Assembly: GCA_001414345.1 (NCBI GenBank) | Contig: LLCB01000016.1 | Location: 62,001-126,000, forward strand | Reading direction: 5' to 3' | Length of the DNA: 64,000 bases | Source: Hymenoscyphus infarciens | Taxonomy: Eukaryota; Ascomycota; Leotiomycetes; Helotiales; Helotiaceae | Part shown: positions 14,201-25,908 of the stretch, piece by piece | Layout: the number at the start of each line of letters is the position of its first letter | Numbering within the stretch: the first letter of the stretch is position 1 | Program-made: the position numbers and the translations under genes | The notes under the pieces: generated by a model | Told to the model about the DNA's origin: nothing | Databases searched by the model: none | The model's input: only the letters and a program-made list of their open reading frames with translations

Positions 14201-17200
14201 CTAGAATATACTTAAAGATTATACTTATAAAGTAAGTAATAAACTACTTTATAAGAAGATATTATATAAATATAAGAATATTTATAAGCTAAATTTCTAT
14301 TAAATAATACTTAACTAAGAATAGGTATTATATTACTCTAATTATACTTCTAAGAATTATAATTAGATAAATTAATATACTTTTCTTTAAGTTAAAAGCT
14401 AATTAATTTATCTTTAGAGTCTAATTTAGTACTTCTTACTTCTTCTCTCTCTCTTCCTCTCTCTTCTTTAGAATCTTTATTATAAAAGCCTTAATTATAA
14501 TTATTATCTAAATTATAATTATTAAAAGAAAAGAGCTAATAAGAGTTTAATAATTACTTTAATTATTAGCCTCTTTATATATAAAGAGATAAATTACTAT
14601 TTATCCTTTAGTATATATATAATCTTATCTTAATAAGATAACTATATTTATTAATAGATATTTAAAGAGTTAAAGAGAATTTATTACTAAAAAGGTATAC
14701 TTAGTAATAGTTTTTTAAAAATATATTAATTTAAGAAGAAGAAAGTTAGATATAATATACGTTAGATAAAAGAGGTTATATTAGTAGTATAAGCCTAGTT
14801 AACTTATTTTAAATAGATATTATATATAGATCTTCCTAAGCCTAAGTAAGTAGCTTTATAAACGTCTATAGACTAAATTCTCTTACCTCTAACTAGATTT
14901 AACTAATTTCTATATAGTCTTACTTACTAAAGTAATAGATAAAGTTCTTATTATTTTATATCTATTTATATAATATATAATTATCTCTTTATTATATATT
15001 ATTATATATCTCTAACTAATAAGTATCTAGCTTTTAGTAGTCTCTTATCTAAATAATACTTATTACTTATATTATATAGTATACTTATAGAAGTATTATA
15101 ACTAACGTCTTAATAGTCTTTAAAGACTAAGTACTCTCTAGTATAATTTACTTTATTTTAACTACTATATACTACCTACTAGAATTACTCTTAAGAATTA
15201 CTATTAGTTAAAGCTTTATTCTATTTCTATTATATACTCCTTTACTCTTATAACATAATATTCACCTTTTACTAAATAAGACATACTTATTTACTTCTCT
15301 AAAGAAACCTATATACTTTACTATATATAACCTAAGTTATATTCTAGCTAATATTTAAATATAGGATATCTAAAAAGTAAGTAAATCTTTAAAACCTCTA
15401 TAAACTATTATTAATATCTAGTTTAAACTAGTTATTTACCTTACTTAGCTATACTAAATAAAGAATAAACTTAAGAACTTAGATTCTAATTTAGTATCTT
15501 AACTACTATAAATAGAACGGATTTATAAAACGTTATATACTTAAGTCTTATAAAAGATGTTATTAATAGCTATAAAGCTCTTAGTTATATAATATTAAAT
15601 AGAATATAAAGTTATTATAATAAATATAATAATATCTTTTATAAGATTCTTTAAAATATTACTAAATAGACTAGTATAGACTCGTTACTCTTTAGTAATC
15701 TAATAACTACTAACTACTATAATCGCTATCTTTAGAAAGAAGTAGAATTCTTTAATAGAAGTTCTTACTAATTTATAAGTAGTCTTAGTTTAAAAAGAGA
15801 TATAGTAGAGATATAGTATATCTATAATTTAGTAATTCTTATTAATAGAGTTTACTAAGATAATCTATAATATAGTTACTAGTATATTACTTAAAGTAAG
15901 ACTCTTAGTCTTTCCTTACTCTAAAATACTAAGTACTACTTATAGCTATTATAAGTACTCTATACTAGGTTATATAACTACCTTTATTATTAAAATTATT
16001 ACTACTATTATTTTAATTACTCTTATTTATTAAAATAGATAAAAGAAATAAAGTATTAAATAACATCTCTTATAAAGTCTATACTAAGTAAATAGCTTTC
16101 TTTTCTCTACTACTATCTAAGTAAAACTTAACTTATTATCCTAAGAGCTAGCTATAGTAAGGATTTGCCTAATCCTATCTATATTATCTAGCTTTAATTT
16201 CGTCTAGCTCTACTATAATTTATAGTTAATAGATCGTCTTATTCTATAATATATATACTAGAGAAACTATTACTTTATAGTAAGTTATTATTATAAAATC
16301 TTATTTATAAAATACTACCTCTTAAAATAACTATTCTAATAAGTATTTATCTTAGATAAACTTATATAAAATAGTACTTTTTAAATATACCTCTTAGAAT
16401 AACTCTATATATATATATATAATAGAAGTAAAAGTAAAGTTTATAGTAATATTACTAGTAACTTTACTAGTAAAGTTTATATAAGTTTAACCTATATTAG
16501 ATTAGTTATAGTAAAAAGATTAGAAAGATTAAGTTTCCTAGTTTCTACCTAGTTACCTTCTCTTAATAATAAAAGTACCTTCTATTTAGCTAAGAATTTA
16601 ACTCTTCTATTAAATAAATTAAGACTTAAGACTTTTTATTTTAAATTATAAAATAAAATAACTTAATAATATTAGTATATTTAGTAGTAAAAGTTTATAT
16701 ATATATAACGCTTTACTCTCTAGTATAGTCTTCCTTATCTACTACCTTATACTAGGTTACTTATAACCTTTTTATATTAGTTAAAATTCTTATAACTTCT
16801 TATAATATAATAGGATTTATTTATCTCTTAACTACTTCTTAACCACCTCTTAACTACCTTACTATATATTATTTAAAATTACTATTAGTTAAAGAATAAG
16901 TTTACCTAGCTTTTTCTCTCTCTACTAACTATACTAGTAAAGATAATAAAGTTCTATCTAGTATAATTTAGTAACTATATAACCTCTTTATACTCTTATT
17001 ATCTTTAAAATTATTATATCTTTTTAATAGCTATCTTAGTAGCCTTTCTCTTATTATTTAATACTAAGAAGGTAATAGATAAAACCTTATAGATTTTATA
17101 TCTACTATACCTTAATAATAAGATAATAAGATATATAATATAAGATCTTTATTATACTTAGCTTTATTTTTATTTTTTTTAGTTTCTTTTTAGCTATCTA

Positions 17201-17264
17201 AAGCTAGTACTATATAAACGTACTTAGACTCTACTTTATTAGTAGAAAGACTACGCTTAATTAC

Positions 17265-20160
17265 CTAGTATTACCTAGTATTACTACTACTAAGGTAATC
17301 GAGAAATAAGGATATAACCTAGTATTACTATTATTAGTACTAAAGTAATTAATAAATAAATTAATTATCTAGTACTATAACTACTAAAGTAATAAATAAA
17401 TATATTAGTTCTAAGATAATCTAAATAAATTAATTACCTAGTATTATTAGTTTTATTTACTTATTAGCTAAGGTAGTAGCTAGGTATATAAATCTAAATA
17501 AGCCTATATATATATTAATTAAATAAAGATTAAGTATACTAGTAAGTATACTTAATCTAAGAGAAGATTCTTATAACTATATTACTTAAAAGTCTTTTAA
17601 AGACGTATTAGACTTTCTCTTTTTCTTATTTATTAGTATTATTAAGATAATTAATAAATAAATTAATTACCTAGTAATTAATAAATAAAATCGATTATCT
17701 AGAGATATTACTATAAAAGTAATTAATAAATAAATCGATTATCTAGTAGTTTTACTAGTACTATAATTAATAAATAGATCAATTACCTAGTATTATTACT
17801 AGTAGAGTAATTAATAAATAAATGAATTATAAAGATTACTACTAAAGTAATTAATAAATAAATCGATTACCTAGTATTATTATTACTAGTAAGATAATCG
17901 ATAAATAAATCGATTATCTAGTATTATTATTTCTAGTAAGATAATCGATAAATAAATCGATTATCTAGTAGTATTATTACTAGTAAAGTAATCGATAAAT
18001 AAATCGATTATCTAGTAGTATTATTACTAGTAAAGTAATCGATAAATAAATCGATTACCTAGTATTATTATTACTAAGATAATCGATAAATAAATCGATT
18101 ACTATTATTATTATTTCTAGTAAGATAATCGATAAATAAATCAATTACCTAGTATTATTATTACTATTAAAGTAATCGATAAATTAATCGATTACTTATT
18201 ATTATTACTAGTAAGGTAATCGATAAATAAATCGATTACCTAGTATTATTATTACTAGTAAGGTAATCGATAAATAAATTAATTACCTAGTATTATTATT
18301 TCTAGTAAGATAATCGATAAATTAATCGATTACTTAGTATTATTACTAGTAAGATAATCGATAAATAAATCGATTACCTAGTATTATTATTACTATTAAA
18401 GTAATCGATAAATTAATCGATTACCTATTATTATTACTAGTAAGGTAATCGATAAATAAATCGATTACCTAGTATTATTATTACTAGTAAGGTAATCGAT
18501 AAATAAATTAATTACCTAGTATTATTATTTCTAGTAAGATAATCGATAAATTAATCGATTACTTAGTATTATTACTAGTAAGATAATCGATAAATAAATC
18601 GATTACCTAGTATTATTATTACTAAGGTAATTAATAAATAAATCGATTACTATTATTATTATTTCTAGTAAGATAATCGATAAATAAATCGATTACCTAG
18701 TATTATTCCTAGTAAGGTAATCGATAAATAAATCGATTACCTAGTATTATTATTTCTAGTAGTATAATCGATAAATAAATCGATTACCTAGTATTATTAT
18801 TACTAAGATAATCGATAAATAAATCGATTACCTAGTATTATTATTACTAAAGTAATCGATAAATAAATCGATTACCTAGTATTATTATTTCTAGTAAGGT
18901 AATCGATAAATAAATCGACTACCTAGTATTATTATTACTAAGATAATCGATAAATAAATCGATTACCTAGTATTATTATTTCTAGTAAGATAATCGATAA
19001 ATAAATCGATTACCTAGTATTATTATTACTAAGGTAATAGATAAATAAATCGATTACCTAGTATTATTACTAGTAAGATAATCGATAAATAAATCGATTA
19101 CCTAGTATTATTATTTCTAGTAAGGTAATCGATAAATAAATCGATTATCTAGTATTATTATTTCTAGTAAGATAATCGATAAATAAATCGATTACCTAGT
19201 ATTATTATTACTAAGGTAATCGATAAATAAATCGATTACTATTATTATTATTACTAGTAAGGTAATCGATAAATAAATCGATTACCTAGTATTATTACTA
19301 GTAAGATAATCGATAAATAAATCGATTACCTAGTATTATTATTACTAGTAAGATAATCGATAAATTAATCAATTACCTAGTATTATTACTAGTAAGATAA
19401 TCGATAAATAAATCGATTACCTAGTATTATTACTACTAAGATAATCGATAAATAAATCGATTACTATTATTATTATTACTAGTAAGGTAATCGATAAATA
19501 AATCGATTACCTAGTATTATTATTACTAGTAAAGTAATCGATAAATAAATCGATTATCTAGTATTATTATTACTAAGATAATCGATAAATAAATCGATTA
19601 CTATTATTATTATTACTAGTAAGGTAATCGATAAATAAATCGATTACCTAGTATTATTACTAGTAAGATAATCGATAAATAAATCGATTACCTAGTATTA
19701 TTATTACTAGTAAGGTAATTAATAAATAAATCGATTACTTAGTATTATTATTTCTAGTAAGATAATCGATAAATAAATCGATTATCTAGTATTATTATTT
19801 CTAATAAGGTAATTGATAAATTAATTAATTATCTAGTAGTATTATTACTAGTAAAGTAATTAATAAATAAATCGATTACCTAGTATTATTATTTATAGTA
19901 AGGTAATTAATAAATAAATTAATTACCTAGTAGTATTATTACTAGTAAGGTAATTAATAAATTAATCAATTAACTAGTATTATTATTTCTAGTAACGTAA
20001 TTAATAAATAAATCGATTATCTAGTATTATTTTTACTAATATAATTAATAAATAAATCGATTATCTACTTCTATTTCTCTTAAATTTATTATAAGATAAT
20101 TAATAAATAAATCTATTACCTTATACTTTTTTTATATAAGTAATTAATAAATTAATTAAG
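17265..20160 (+). repeat. Left satellite array (ATCGAT-type, ~47-50 bp monomer)
   Basis: The array is long and holds roughly 55-60 monomers. A typical monomer reads ATCGATAAATAAATCGAT, then TACCTAGTATTATTATTACT, then AGTAAGGTA. It has two nested dyads: GGTAATCGAT and ATCGATTACC around spacer AAATAA, and TAGTA with TACTA around a TTATTAT spacer. Common variants carry ATTAAT in place of ATCGAT, which is CpG changed to TpA on both strands, and GATAATC in place of GGTAATC. The array is looser and interrupted at about 17455-17640 and regular from 17640. It is the mirror image of the array on the far side of the gene island. Confidence 0.95.
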
Positions 20161-20246
20161 TATATAAAACCCGGTTCTTATAGACTTATAGTTAGATATA
20201 TACATAAGATCCGACCCTTAGCAGAGTGTGTCAGCATGCCCGAGGT
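20140..20246 (+). repeat. Left copy of inverted element end
   Basis: About 107 bp directly after the satellite array match, in reverse complement, the segment 53547-53655 beside the right array. By eye there are 16 mismatches, 15 of them transitions. The match stops abruptly after GCATGCCCGAGGT, which I take as the edge of the repeat family. Beyond it the two flanks are unrelated. The end points into the gene island. Confidence 0.85.
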
Positions 20247-20599
20247 GCTTTGATTTACAAGTCTGATATGATATCAGGCCACGTGACAGGCTGATATTCG
20301 CAGGGTCCGTTCCATATATGCGCTATTAGTCAAAATGATACCGTTCGGTAGTCATTTTAGGTGAACTTTTGCGTTATCGTCCCTCAGGCGTAACGGTTTA
20401 CCTTGTGTATTACGCAGACTAATAGCTGATAATATAACACTGAACTAAATTCCTTGTCATGTGATAGCGCTTGACTAACATCTATAAATTAGTTTTAGCT
20501 TCATAACTCGTAATGAAGCAGGTAATTCGATATCTTTGATATACAGGAACCAGTTATAAACCCAAACCATTCGTTGCCGCAGAAAATAACAAGAACTCC
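20247..20599. other. Intergenic, unique sequence
   Basis: This is normal-composition DNA between the element end and the first gene. It holds a CACGTG E-box-type palindrome near 20279. It also holds a small inverted repeat, GCTATTAGTC at about 20322 and GACTAATAGC at about 20417. No gene is seen. It presumably includes the 3' UTR of the minus-strand gene that follows. Confidence 0.5.
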
Positions 20600-21123
20600 C
20601 TACCAATGCTTCTCTGAAATCTCAACCTCGTTAACATCCACCCCCTCCCTAAACCACCTCTCCCCCTCCTCAATCTTAACATCATTTCCACTCATCATTC
20701 TCTTCCTCATTCTCCCATCCTCGGCGAAAGTCCAATCCTCCAATCCATAAGTCCTCCACCACTGACCCTGCTCATCATGCCACTCGTACCAAAATTGCAC
20801 CGCGATCTTGTTATCCGTGAAGGAGAATAACTCTTTTCTGAGCTTGTAGCCATTTTCTACTTTCCATTTGTTGGAGAGAAAGGAGACGATCTCCTTGCTG
20901 CCTGTGAGGAAGGTGGAGCGGTTGCGCCAGATGGAGTCGGGTGTGTAGGCATATTGGATTATGGAGGGGTTACGTGTGTTCCCTGGGAATTGGATTGATT
21001 TTTATTTTGCAAGAGGAAAGAATGGAGGTACTTACAAGCATCTTGAGCAGCTTTCACCTTTATATTGGCGGTTTCGAGGGTGAAAGGTGGAAGAGGATGT
21101 TTGAGGCTCGTGAAGTCTGCCAT
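20600..21123 (-). CDS. DUF1348 / NTF2-like (SnoaL-fold) protein
   Basis: This is a two-exon gene. Exon 1 is 21123-21036 and starts ATG GCA GAC TTC. Donor GTAAGT is at 21035. Exon 2 is 20982-20600 after acceptor CCCAG. Splicing completes the codon T|GG (Trp) and keeps frame, giving about 156 residues, the normal size for the family. The protein reads as PLPPFTLETA, then AAQDAWNTRNPS, then YAYTPDSIWRNRS, GSKEIVSFLSNKW, FWYEWHDEQGQWWRTYG, LEDWTFAEDGRMRKR. These follow the conserved order of DUF1348 proteins, small one-domain members of the NTF2-like fold found in bacteria and fungi. The biochemical function is unknown. No signal peptide is seen. It is the first gene inside the island, about 350 bp from the repeat edge. 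Family assignment rests on recall of conserved motifs. Confidence 0.88.
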
Positions 21124-21689
21124 TTTTGCTTTTGCGGAAGTCGGTTAGTTTTAAGAGTTTGTTTGATTTCCTTTTCTTTTGGAGAAGAAGAAGTTTAAGT
21201 ATTGATTTAGTGCTGTACAAGAGTATGTGTGTTTTGACGCTCCGGGATTATCAAATACCTATACTAGACGCTTATTTAGTTAGTCAACCCAAACCAAATC
21301 CCGTTTGTGGGGAAATCGAGTCATCAATCCCGATATCCGAAGAAGCCCGCAAAGAAAACACTAGGATGGGTATGACAAGAAGTGAGAGTTTTGTTTTTGT
21401 TTTTTCTCAGCTTTTCAATTTTGCGAGAGACGTAATAGACAAGGTTTTATTTCAGGGATGATAAAGATATAAATGTTGTTGTAGGACAATATCAAAGACT
21501 CCTGACCTCGGAAGCATGAACCGAACGGTAACTTCAAGTCCCGCTATATGAAAGTGAGCAGATAGCTATTCAATTCAAGCTCAACTCCCCGAGCCCCTGT
21601 CTAAAAAGAAGAATAAAACTACCTACCTTGTTGACAGACGGCCGGGTCCGCTATTTGTTCTAGTAGAATCGCTCTAGATTTCTGGATTG
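21124..21689. other. Intergenic: promoter of DUF1348 gene
   Basis: Normal-composition sequence lies upstream of the minus-strand gene. Short open frames on both strands here have no recognisable features and overlap the exon and intron of that gene. No further gene is seen. Confidence 0.45.
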
Positions 21690-22781
21690 CGCTATTCTGT
21701 CCCAACGCTAGCAGGGGCCCCTGGTATGCCAAGAGCGCTACTACGTGATTCGCCCCCTCGTCCTCCTATTCACTCTGCCAGAAGCGTTTTAAAATCCTTT
21801 TATATTATATATATATATTATTACATTTCTAAATACTAATACTCTAGAAACTATAGATACAACTTAAATTATTACTTAAAAGTGCCTAATACTCGTAAAA
21901 CACTTAAATATATACTTATAAAACTAATAAAAATATTAATATCTCTAAAAAGTAAGAATAACCTTAGTTTTACCTCCTTAGGGTATCGCCTAACTTCTAG
22001 ACATGTTCTAATAGTAATAGTATAAGGCATTTGTCTTTTCACTAGAGGGCTAGCCTCTCGAACCCTCTAGTAGAAGAGATACTCTTCTATACTCTTCTAT
22101 TAAGATTAAGTATAATTTATATAACAAAGTAAATAAATTCAAGCCTTTTACCTATTCAACGTAAATAGCAGATCGCCTATAAATTAGCAGCTAGATATAC
22201 CTATTCATAGGCGCTCGATCTAATACCGATACTTCGATATCGATCTAATACCGATACTATATCGATCTAATACTAATACTTCAATATCGATATAACCTCT
22301 CAAGTCAACGCCTTCAATTCCACTACTCCCGATAATACAAATTATAGTACACTGGTTAACAGAACGCAGTTGAATCGGATACTACAGAGGTATAGGCGGA
22401 AGTTAATAAGCAGATTACTAGAGACTTTAGTATAACCTTTTACAAAAAGTAGTAGAAGAGTATACTACTTATAGGAAAGGGCGGCGCAAAGAGAAAGCAC
22501 TAGCCTAATTAAGCAATTAGTATATAATTAAGAAAAGTCCTCGGATTTAAGCTTTTTAAGCTTTAAATCAACTTTTTAGGCGCTTTATTCAATCGTATAT
22601 AGTTTATTAATTTATTATTATTATAAGCTTTATTTACTCTATTTATACCACTTTTTTAGGTAGGACTAGTCCTTTTTAGGAAGGTGGTGGCAATTATTTT
22701 CTAGCAAGAGTGAATATGTTGAAATTTCGCTAATTTTGTACGCTAGCATGGTACCCATGCTAGCGTTGGGACAGAATAGCG
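21690..22781. mobile_element. AT-rich 1.09-kb segment with perfect 24-bp inverted ends (possible non-autonomous DNA element)
   Basis: The 24 bases at 21690-21713 (starting CGCTATTCTG) are repeated exactly, in reverse complement, at 22758-22781. Most of the interior (about 21790-22660) is AT-rich and RIP-like and contrasts sharply with the flanks. It includes a hairpin near 22045-22080 (CTAGAGGG with CCCTCTAG) and a short tandem repeat at 22215-22290. Next to the right end is a further perfect 11-bp palindrome arm pair (ACGCTAGCATG, CATGCTAGCGT). No transposase frame survives. A clean target-site duplication was not found, so the transposon identity is an inference. Confidence 0.5.
22215..22290. 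repeat. Short tandem repeat with ATCGAT
   Basis: There are three imperfect copies of about 22-25 bp, built of ATCGATCTAATACCGATACT followed by a short TTCGAT-type tail. The third copy has C-to-T changes (CTAATACTAATACTTCAAT). It sits inside the AT-rich segment bounded by inverted ends. Confidence 0.7.
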
Positions 22782-23220
22782 TTTCCCAGATTGGTACCTT
22801 GATAAGCGGGTTTGATAAGCCATGACGCAATTGAAGCCTCGAAGCCCCCGGCAAAGCATTTGATTCTCAACAAACAAGCTCGAATAGTACGACGTTCTGA
22901 CATTCAGACCCTCAATTTTAGCAGGTTACTGCAACTCTCAATATTATTTGGAATAATAAATTGGTCCATTAGCTCTCAAAGTTTCCCCTGAACCCCCACT
23001 ATTAGCGTCAAAAGGCGGGCCCCAAGACCCGATGGGAAGGCCCCGCAATTCAGGGACCCCGCGTCCGACATTCGGCAACCTCCCGTCCAGCTTCACCTCA
23101 CAAAAGGAGGTGAATCCTCCAAGTCTTCTACCCACTACTGTATCCCTTTATCTTCTTCTACCGCTCTACCTCTTCAACTCCCTTCAACTACCAACCTCCA
23201 AACCCAAAACCGCATTCAAG
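22782..23220. promoter_or_regulatory. Promoter and 5' UTR of the peroxiredoxin gene
   Basis: Normal-composition sequence lies between the inverted-end segment and the peroxiredoxin start. The last ~80 bases are pyrimidine-rich (CTTCTTCTACCGCTC and similar), typical of a fungal transcription start region and leader. The open frame 23032-23598 runs through this leader and the first intron and is not a separate gene. Confidence 0.45.
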
Positions 23221-23842
23221 ATGCCTCTCTCCGTCGGCGACAAGCTCTCCACCGAGGTCAAGTTCACCTACATCCCCTACACTGAGGAGAAGGCCGATGT
23301 CACTGCTTGTGGTGTGCCGATTGCCTACAATGCTGGGAAAGGTATGCTGATTTCCCTCCGTCTCCATCTCTTCCTCAATTCCTTATGCTCATCCCATCCC
23401 TCCCACAGAATGGCAAGACAAGAAAGTAGTCCTCTTCTCCGTCCCCGGCGCCTTCACACCCAGTTGCAGCGCAAAGCACCTCCCAGGCTACATCGAGAAC
23501 CTCTCCAAACTAAAGGCAAAGGCCGTTCACATCGTGGCATGCATTGCATACAACGATGCTTTCGTCATGAGTGCTTGGGGAAAGGCAAATGGAATTAAGG
23601 GTGATGATATTGTAAGTCTCCAACCAACCTCTCTTTTTGCTGCATAAACTGACTGGCGATTTTTGCAGCTCTTCCTCTCAGACGACAAGGGATTCTCCAA
23701 GGATACAGTTGGTTGGATGAAGGGTGAGCGAACTGCGAGATATGCTTTGGTTATCGATCATGGGGTTGTTACGTATGCGGAGCTTGAGCCTGCTGGTGAG
23801 GTTTCTGTTTCCTCTGCTGAGGCTGTTTTGGCGAAGCTTTAG
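23221..23842 (+). CDS. Peroxiredoxin, PMP20/Asp f 3 (Prx5) type
   Basis: This is a thiol peroxidase that reduces H2O2 and alkyl hydroperoxides. There are three exons: 23221-23341, 23409-23611 and 23669-23842, with GT-AG introns of 67 and 57 bp. The frame is preserved and the product is 165 residues. The start [15 protein letters not shown] is the usual N-terminus of the family. The peroxidatic motif [17 protein letters not shown] places the catalytic cysteine at about residue 60, and a second cysteine at about residue 30 (VTACGVPI) corresponds to the partner cysteine known in Asp f 3. The C-terminus ends in AKL, which fits a peroxisomal PTS1 signal. Members of this family are known fungal allergens and peroxisomal antioxidants. 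Localisation here is inferred only from the tail. It is transcribed convergently toward TAD1. Confidence 0.95.
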
Positions 23843-24251
23843 ATTTGGGGCCCTCTTTACGATTACGATTTGCATGTGCATGGATGGACTGAGGATTTAG
23901 ATTTGCGAGATCGATAGATGATGGATGGCTATACCCCACTCAAATAGAGGAAATATGATGGAAATCTCTGCTCCAATAGTTCGGGTTCTTTTGCTTCGCC
24001 GAGTCTGCCTCTTTGGTCCAGTTTTAGCAATATTTTGGGTGCTGATGAGTCTGGAAAAGGCTCATTGTTCTTCTCCTGGATTCAAACATGCGGTATCAAA
24101 ATGTCTTGCCATGAGATAATTTGCCTCACTTGACAGTCGCCAGCCCTCAATTGAATCAAATTCCTCTGCTGAATTAGTATGACCAATCTTCACTTTTCAG
24201 AAACACTTCCTAGTTTTGATCCTGTTCATTATATACTTGTCATCTAATTCC
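23843..24251. other. Convergent 3' region
   Basis: This stretch lies between the convergent peroxiredoxin and TAD1 genes. The short frame at 23925-24119 has no recognisable features. I take the stretch as the two 3' UTRs and a spacer. Confidence 0.45.
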
Positions 24252-25642
24252 TCAAACCTCCACCCCCTCAACATCAAACTCCTCACCCCCCTCATTCCTA
24301 ACCCAACCCCCCATAACACCCCTAACGTCCCCCTTGATCTTCCTCCGTCCCTCCAACAACTCACCCCCCTTAACATCCGCATACCTCCCCTTCCTTAAAT
24401 AACTTTTTAACACCGGAACCCCAGATCTAATCGCAACATCCAGAGCAAGCCTCCACATCCTCCTTTTGCAAACCCGACTAGCACCCTTAATATCGAATTG
24501 TTTTCTCCCCTGCAGAGTCCCTCCAATCACAGTCTCACTCCCATATTTCGTCCATGAGGAGGAGATATTGGATGGTACTACCTCGCCTCCTTGTCTCCGC
24601 GAGAAATCAAACTCACACTTCGTACCCAAAACACGAAACGGACGAAAAGAATATCCATTTCCCCACTCCTTCCCCTGTAAATCTTTCAGCCTTCCACTCG
24701 GAGAAAAGGCACGCTCAACAGCGCTGGGGGAAAGTTGGGAATGAGGCAGAATCAAACTGTGGATGTAAATGTTTTCCGGGGAAACAAGGAGGGATGTTAG
24801 AGATGAGAGGAGGGAGGTGCTTTGTGTAGCGGCGAGTTTGTCGGTGCAGGATTTTGAGAGGGTTGGGGGTGCGTCTGGTCGAGAGGGTTTGCGGCGTGTT
24901 ATTCCGAGTGCGGAAAAGTAGCCTCTGCCGTGGAGGGTTGGGGTCTGTGAGGGGGGTGATGAGGTGGTTGAGGGTGGTGGTGGGAGGTCCCATGGGGTGG
25001 AATCTCCTTGAGCGGCTATTGTGAGTTCCATGCTCGCGTCTCCGCCTGTTGAGATGTATTAGTCTGTGTTCAAGCGAAGAGAGGTGATTCCAGTGTCTTC
25101 TTATGAAGACTTACAGGGTGCCTCGGAGCAATACATATGTATATTCAAACCTTCGACCAACGCAAAGGGTTGAAAATGTAACTCGGTTCTCTCATGCTCC
25201 TCTCTTAAACGAAGATACTCGGATGACTTCCTTTCCGAATTCGCCAATGCAAGACATTCATCTAACAGAAACCGATTGAACGATCGAATTGCAAGTATTT
25301 CAGCATGCCAATCGTGAAGGACAACTCCTTGTGCTTTGGCAATATGCTTTTGAGGAAGACATTTCATTCCAGTACTTTAGAACCCAATCAGCTTCGGGAT
25401 TAAGATTTGTTGAGAAATTAACGTACGCTGCAGCAAGACAAGTTAACTTGTTACTATTTCTCTCTATTTTCGTTAGTCAATATTTTCAAGTGAGAGCGAG
25501 TTGAGGTACCTTGAACAACGATCCCACTAAAGGGAACCCATTCTTTTACACCATTGGTTCTGGTTAATGGTTTCCTTTTCTTTTCCCAACTAGCAAATTG
25601 TTTCAAAGCGGCTTCCGCAACATCATCACCCGAGATCTCCAT
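24252..25642 (-). CDS. TAD1: tRNA-specific adenosine deaminase (ADAT1/Tad1 type)
   Basis: This enzyme deaminates A37 next to the anticodon of eukaryotic tRNA-Ala to inosine. The start ATG is at 25642 (MEISGDDVAEAALKQF), followed by RTNGVKEWVPFSGIVVQ. Exon 1 ends at 25510. A later exon (to 25115) carries TGMKCLPQK, the zinc/proton-shuttle motif HAEI (DWHAEILAIRSF) and the EAPC motif. The last exon, 25045-24252, completes EAPCGDASMELTIAAQ and continues with GRGYFSALGITRRKPSRPDA, all hallmarks of the family. The problem is exon 2. Reading straight on from acceptor CTGCAG (25428) gives YVNFSTNLNPEADWVL, but the frame is then one base off at the AAA run before TGMKC. Frame is restored either by a one-base error there or by a second intron (25426-25375) that leaves a one-base exon; with the latter the total is 1188 nt (395 residues). 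An upstream ATG at 25765 exists but its extension looks like a leader. Confidence 0.85.
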
Positions 25643-25908
25643 CACATATTCGCTTCCTCGTTTATGGCTGAGAAAGAAGCCGGAAGAAAAGGGGGGAGAA
25701 AATCGATCGGCCGGACCGGCAACGCGGACCCGTAAGCCGAAATCCAGCCGCAGGGCAGACGTCATTCAGCCTTGTCACAGCAAGCTCCCCTCACAACCCG
25801 ACCATAAGAAAGGAAAGAACAATGAAACAATAACCCCTCCATACGAGGTTGGATTTCCAACACTTTAATATTAATCATGGCATCAAACCCACTAAGTAAG
25901 TGGCAACC

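Larger units (their letters stand above)
1..17264. other. RIP-saturated AT-rich gene desert (left)
   Basis: The sequence is overwhelmingly A and T, and the dinucleotides CA and TG are almost absent over kilobases, whereas CT, AG, AC and GT remain common. That is the expected end state of repeat-induced point mutation, which converts CpA to TpA. Stops (TAA, TAG) occur in every frame and no reading frame of useful length survives on either strand. I infer ancient, saturated transposon or repeat DNA packaged as heterochromatin. I could not recognise any element family in it. The small tandem repeats that survive are listed separately. Confidence 0.85.

Noticed and set aside
17265..20160. Regularly spaced repeats as a CRISPR array
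   Set aside because: The monomers are contiguous satellite units with no unique spacers, in a eukaryotic, RIP-mutated context.
22030..22085. tRNA-like T-arm (CTCGAACCCTCTAG)
   Set aside because: No acceptor stem, D-arm or anticodon arm can be paired around it; it is just a hairpin in AT-rich DNA.
23032..23598. Long plus-strand frame as a separate 188-residue protein
   Set aside because: It runs through the peroxiredoxin leader, exon 1, intron 1 and a wrong frame of exon 2; the spliced peroxiredoxin explains it.
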